Position numbers and translations under genes: made by a program. Below are positions 52,160-53,097 of a stretch of DNA of 53,097 bases, piece by piece. Within the stretch, counting starts at the first letter, position 1; each line of letters starts with the position of its first letter. The stretch comes from Chloroflexota bacterium (GTDB lineage Bacteria > Chloroflexota > Anaerolineae > Anaerolineales > Villigracilaceae): assembly GCA_016191955.1 (NCBI GenBank), contig JACPVC010000185.1:1-53097 (forward strand). Reading direction: 5' to 3'. The notes below the pieces were generated by a model. That model made no database searches. It worked only from the letters and a program-made list of their open reading frames with translations, and had not been told where the DNA came from.

Positions 52160-53097
52160 TTAGAATTTTCTCGACCATTCTTTGGGCCAGCGTTCGACTA
52201 CAACTTTCTTCTGCGTGAAGAACTCCACTGCATCGGTGCTCTGCCCGTGCATATCGCCAAAGAATGAATCCTTCCAACCGCTGAATGGGAAGAATGCCAT
52301 TGGGGCGGCAACACCAATGTTGATACCAATGTTGCCTGCATCCGCTTCGTAACGGAATCTGCGCGCGGCATTTCCGCTCGTGGTGAACAGACTGGCTTGG
52401 TTGCCATATTGCCCGCTATTGACCAGTTTGATTGCGTCGTCGATGTTATTGACGTGCATGAGACTGAGCACGGGACCAAAGATTTCCGTGCGGGCAATTT
52501 CGCTTCCCGGCTGGACCTCGGACAGGATCGTTGGTCTGACGAAGGATCCACCCTCGTAGCCTTTCACTTTCGTCCCACGTCCATCCACTGGAACACCCGC
52601 GCCTTCCTTCGTGCCAAGCGCGATCAACTGTTCCACGCGCTGCATCGAAGCGGTGTTGATGACAGGCCCCATCTGCACGCCAGAGTCCATGCCATAACCG
52701 ACAGCTCGTGAAGATGCGGCGTCACAGATCAACTCGGTGAATTCGTTTTTTGATTCGCCCACGGTCACAGCGAGAGAAACGGCCAGGCAGCGTTGACCCG
52801 CACACCCGAAGGCTGAATCGGCGACGATCTTCGTCGCCATTTCCATATCCGCATCCGGCAAAATGATGACGGGATTCTTCGCTCCGCCTTGTGCCTGCAC
52901 GCGTTTGCCGTGCGAAGCCGCAGTTGCGTAAATGTATTTCGCCACATTGGTTGAACCCACAAAAGTGATCGCGCGAATGGCGGGATGTTCGAGGATGCCA
53001 TCCACGGTTTCCTTCGCGCCGTTGACCAGATTGACCACGCCTTTCGGAAAGCCGACCTGCTCGATGAGTTTGAAAACGAACTGCATCGTCATCGGCA
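52160..53097 (-). CDS. mmsA: Methylmalonate-semialdehyde dehydrogenase-like (partial, 5' end missing)
   Basis: The last 310 or so residues of an aldehyde dehydrogenase, cut at the window's right edge. Motifs are [15 protein letters not shown] near the NAD site, [20 protein letters not shown], the catalytic-cysteine region [38 protein letters not shown] and a final [17 protein letters not shown]. Together these fit the CoA-acylating MmsA/IolA group, which convert malonate or methylmalonate semialdehyde to acyl-CoA. It precedes patA by 26 bp. In this context it may oxidise the semialdehyde from polyamine or beta-amino acid breakdown. A related semialdehyde dehydrogenase remains possible. Confidence 0.88.
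   Translation of the reverse strand, partial: PMTMQFVFKLIEQVGFPKGVVNLVNGAKETVDGILEHPAIRAITFVGSTNVAKYIYATAASHGKRVQAQGGAKNPVIILPDADMEMATKIVADSAFGCAGQRCLAVSLAVTVGESKNEFTELICDAASSRAVGYGMDSGVQMGPVINTASMQRVEQLIALGTKEGAGVPVDGRGTKVKGYEGGSFVRPTILSEVQPGSEIARTEIFGPVLSLMHVNNIDDAIKLVNSGQYGNQASLFTTSGNAARRFRYEADAGNIGINIGVAAPMAFFPFSGWKDSFFGDMHGQSTDAVEFFTQKKVVVERWPKEWSRKF

Noticed and set aside
1..53097. CRISPR array
   Set aside because: No regularly spaced repeats of 25-40 bp with unique spacers were found; the repeats seen are single pairs.

Overview
The window looks like a chromosomal segment of an Anaerolineae-type Chloroflexota bacterium. This is inferred from gene content: Wzx/Wzy-type exopolysaccharide genes with an orphan BcsB-like protein, an Npt-like transporter beside a HAMP sensor, two AOR-family oxidoreductases, an MshA/sucrose-synthase-like glycosyltransferase, lipoproteins with Pro/Thr-rich linkers, and many REP-like palindromes. 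No rRNA or marker gene is present, so the phylum call is an inference. Both ends cut genes: an IS1595-like transposase at the left and an MmsA-like semialdehyde dehydrogenase at the right.

Bases 1-860 hold the broken IS1595-like transposase and a tRNA-Arg(TCG). Bases 1103-21552 are one large exopolysaccharide locus, almost all on the minus strand. In transcription order it encodes a membrane protein with a degenerate GGDEF domain, an initiating sugar-phosphate transferase, a GT4, a Wzz-like chain-length protein fused to a second degenerate GGDEF domain, an O-antigen-ligase/Wzy-like polymerase, a GT4, a BcsB-like protein, a Wzx-like flippase, a GT4, a polysaccharide deacetylase, an asparagine synthase, a GT4, a GT2, a hexapeptide acetyltransferase and a FkbM methyltransferase. 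Two small SAM methyltransferases lie on the plus strand within or beside it. The parts fit a Wzx/Wzy-type surface polysaccharide or glycolipid. The two pseudo-GGDEF proteins plus BcsB, with no BcsA in view, suggest control borrowed from c-di-GMP signalling.

Bases 21700-22300 are a decayed DDE transposase, followed by a lipoprotein gene. Bases 23042-27608 are a compact four-gene minus-strand unit: Npt/MFS-like transporter, GNAT-like protein, dCACHE-HAMP sensor without an output domain, and an ATP-grasp ligase resembling PGM1-type peptide ligases. I rate this as the best candidate for an undescribed small-molecule or peptide system.

Bases 27755-33210 hold a NYN/OST-HTH protein, an MshA-like glycosyltransferase, tRNA-Thr(CGT), a PAS-GAF histidine kinase and a CPBP protease. 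Bases 33412-53097 are mainly catabolic: two AOR-family oxidoreductases, three class III aminotransferases (one clearly putrescine aminotransferase-like), a saccharopine-dehydrogenase-like protein, an Lrp/AsnC regulator, a complete PotABCD polyamine transporter and the MmsA-like dehydrogenase. Together these suggest uptake of polyamines and their conversion through aminotransferases and aldehyde-oxidising enzymes. Small unknown genes (39511-39971), a frameshifted unknown gene (42320-43125), an alpha/beta hydrolase and several repeat modules are interspersed.
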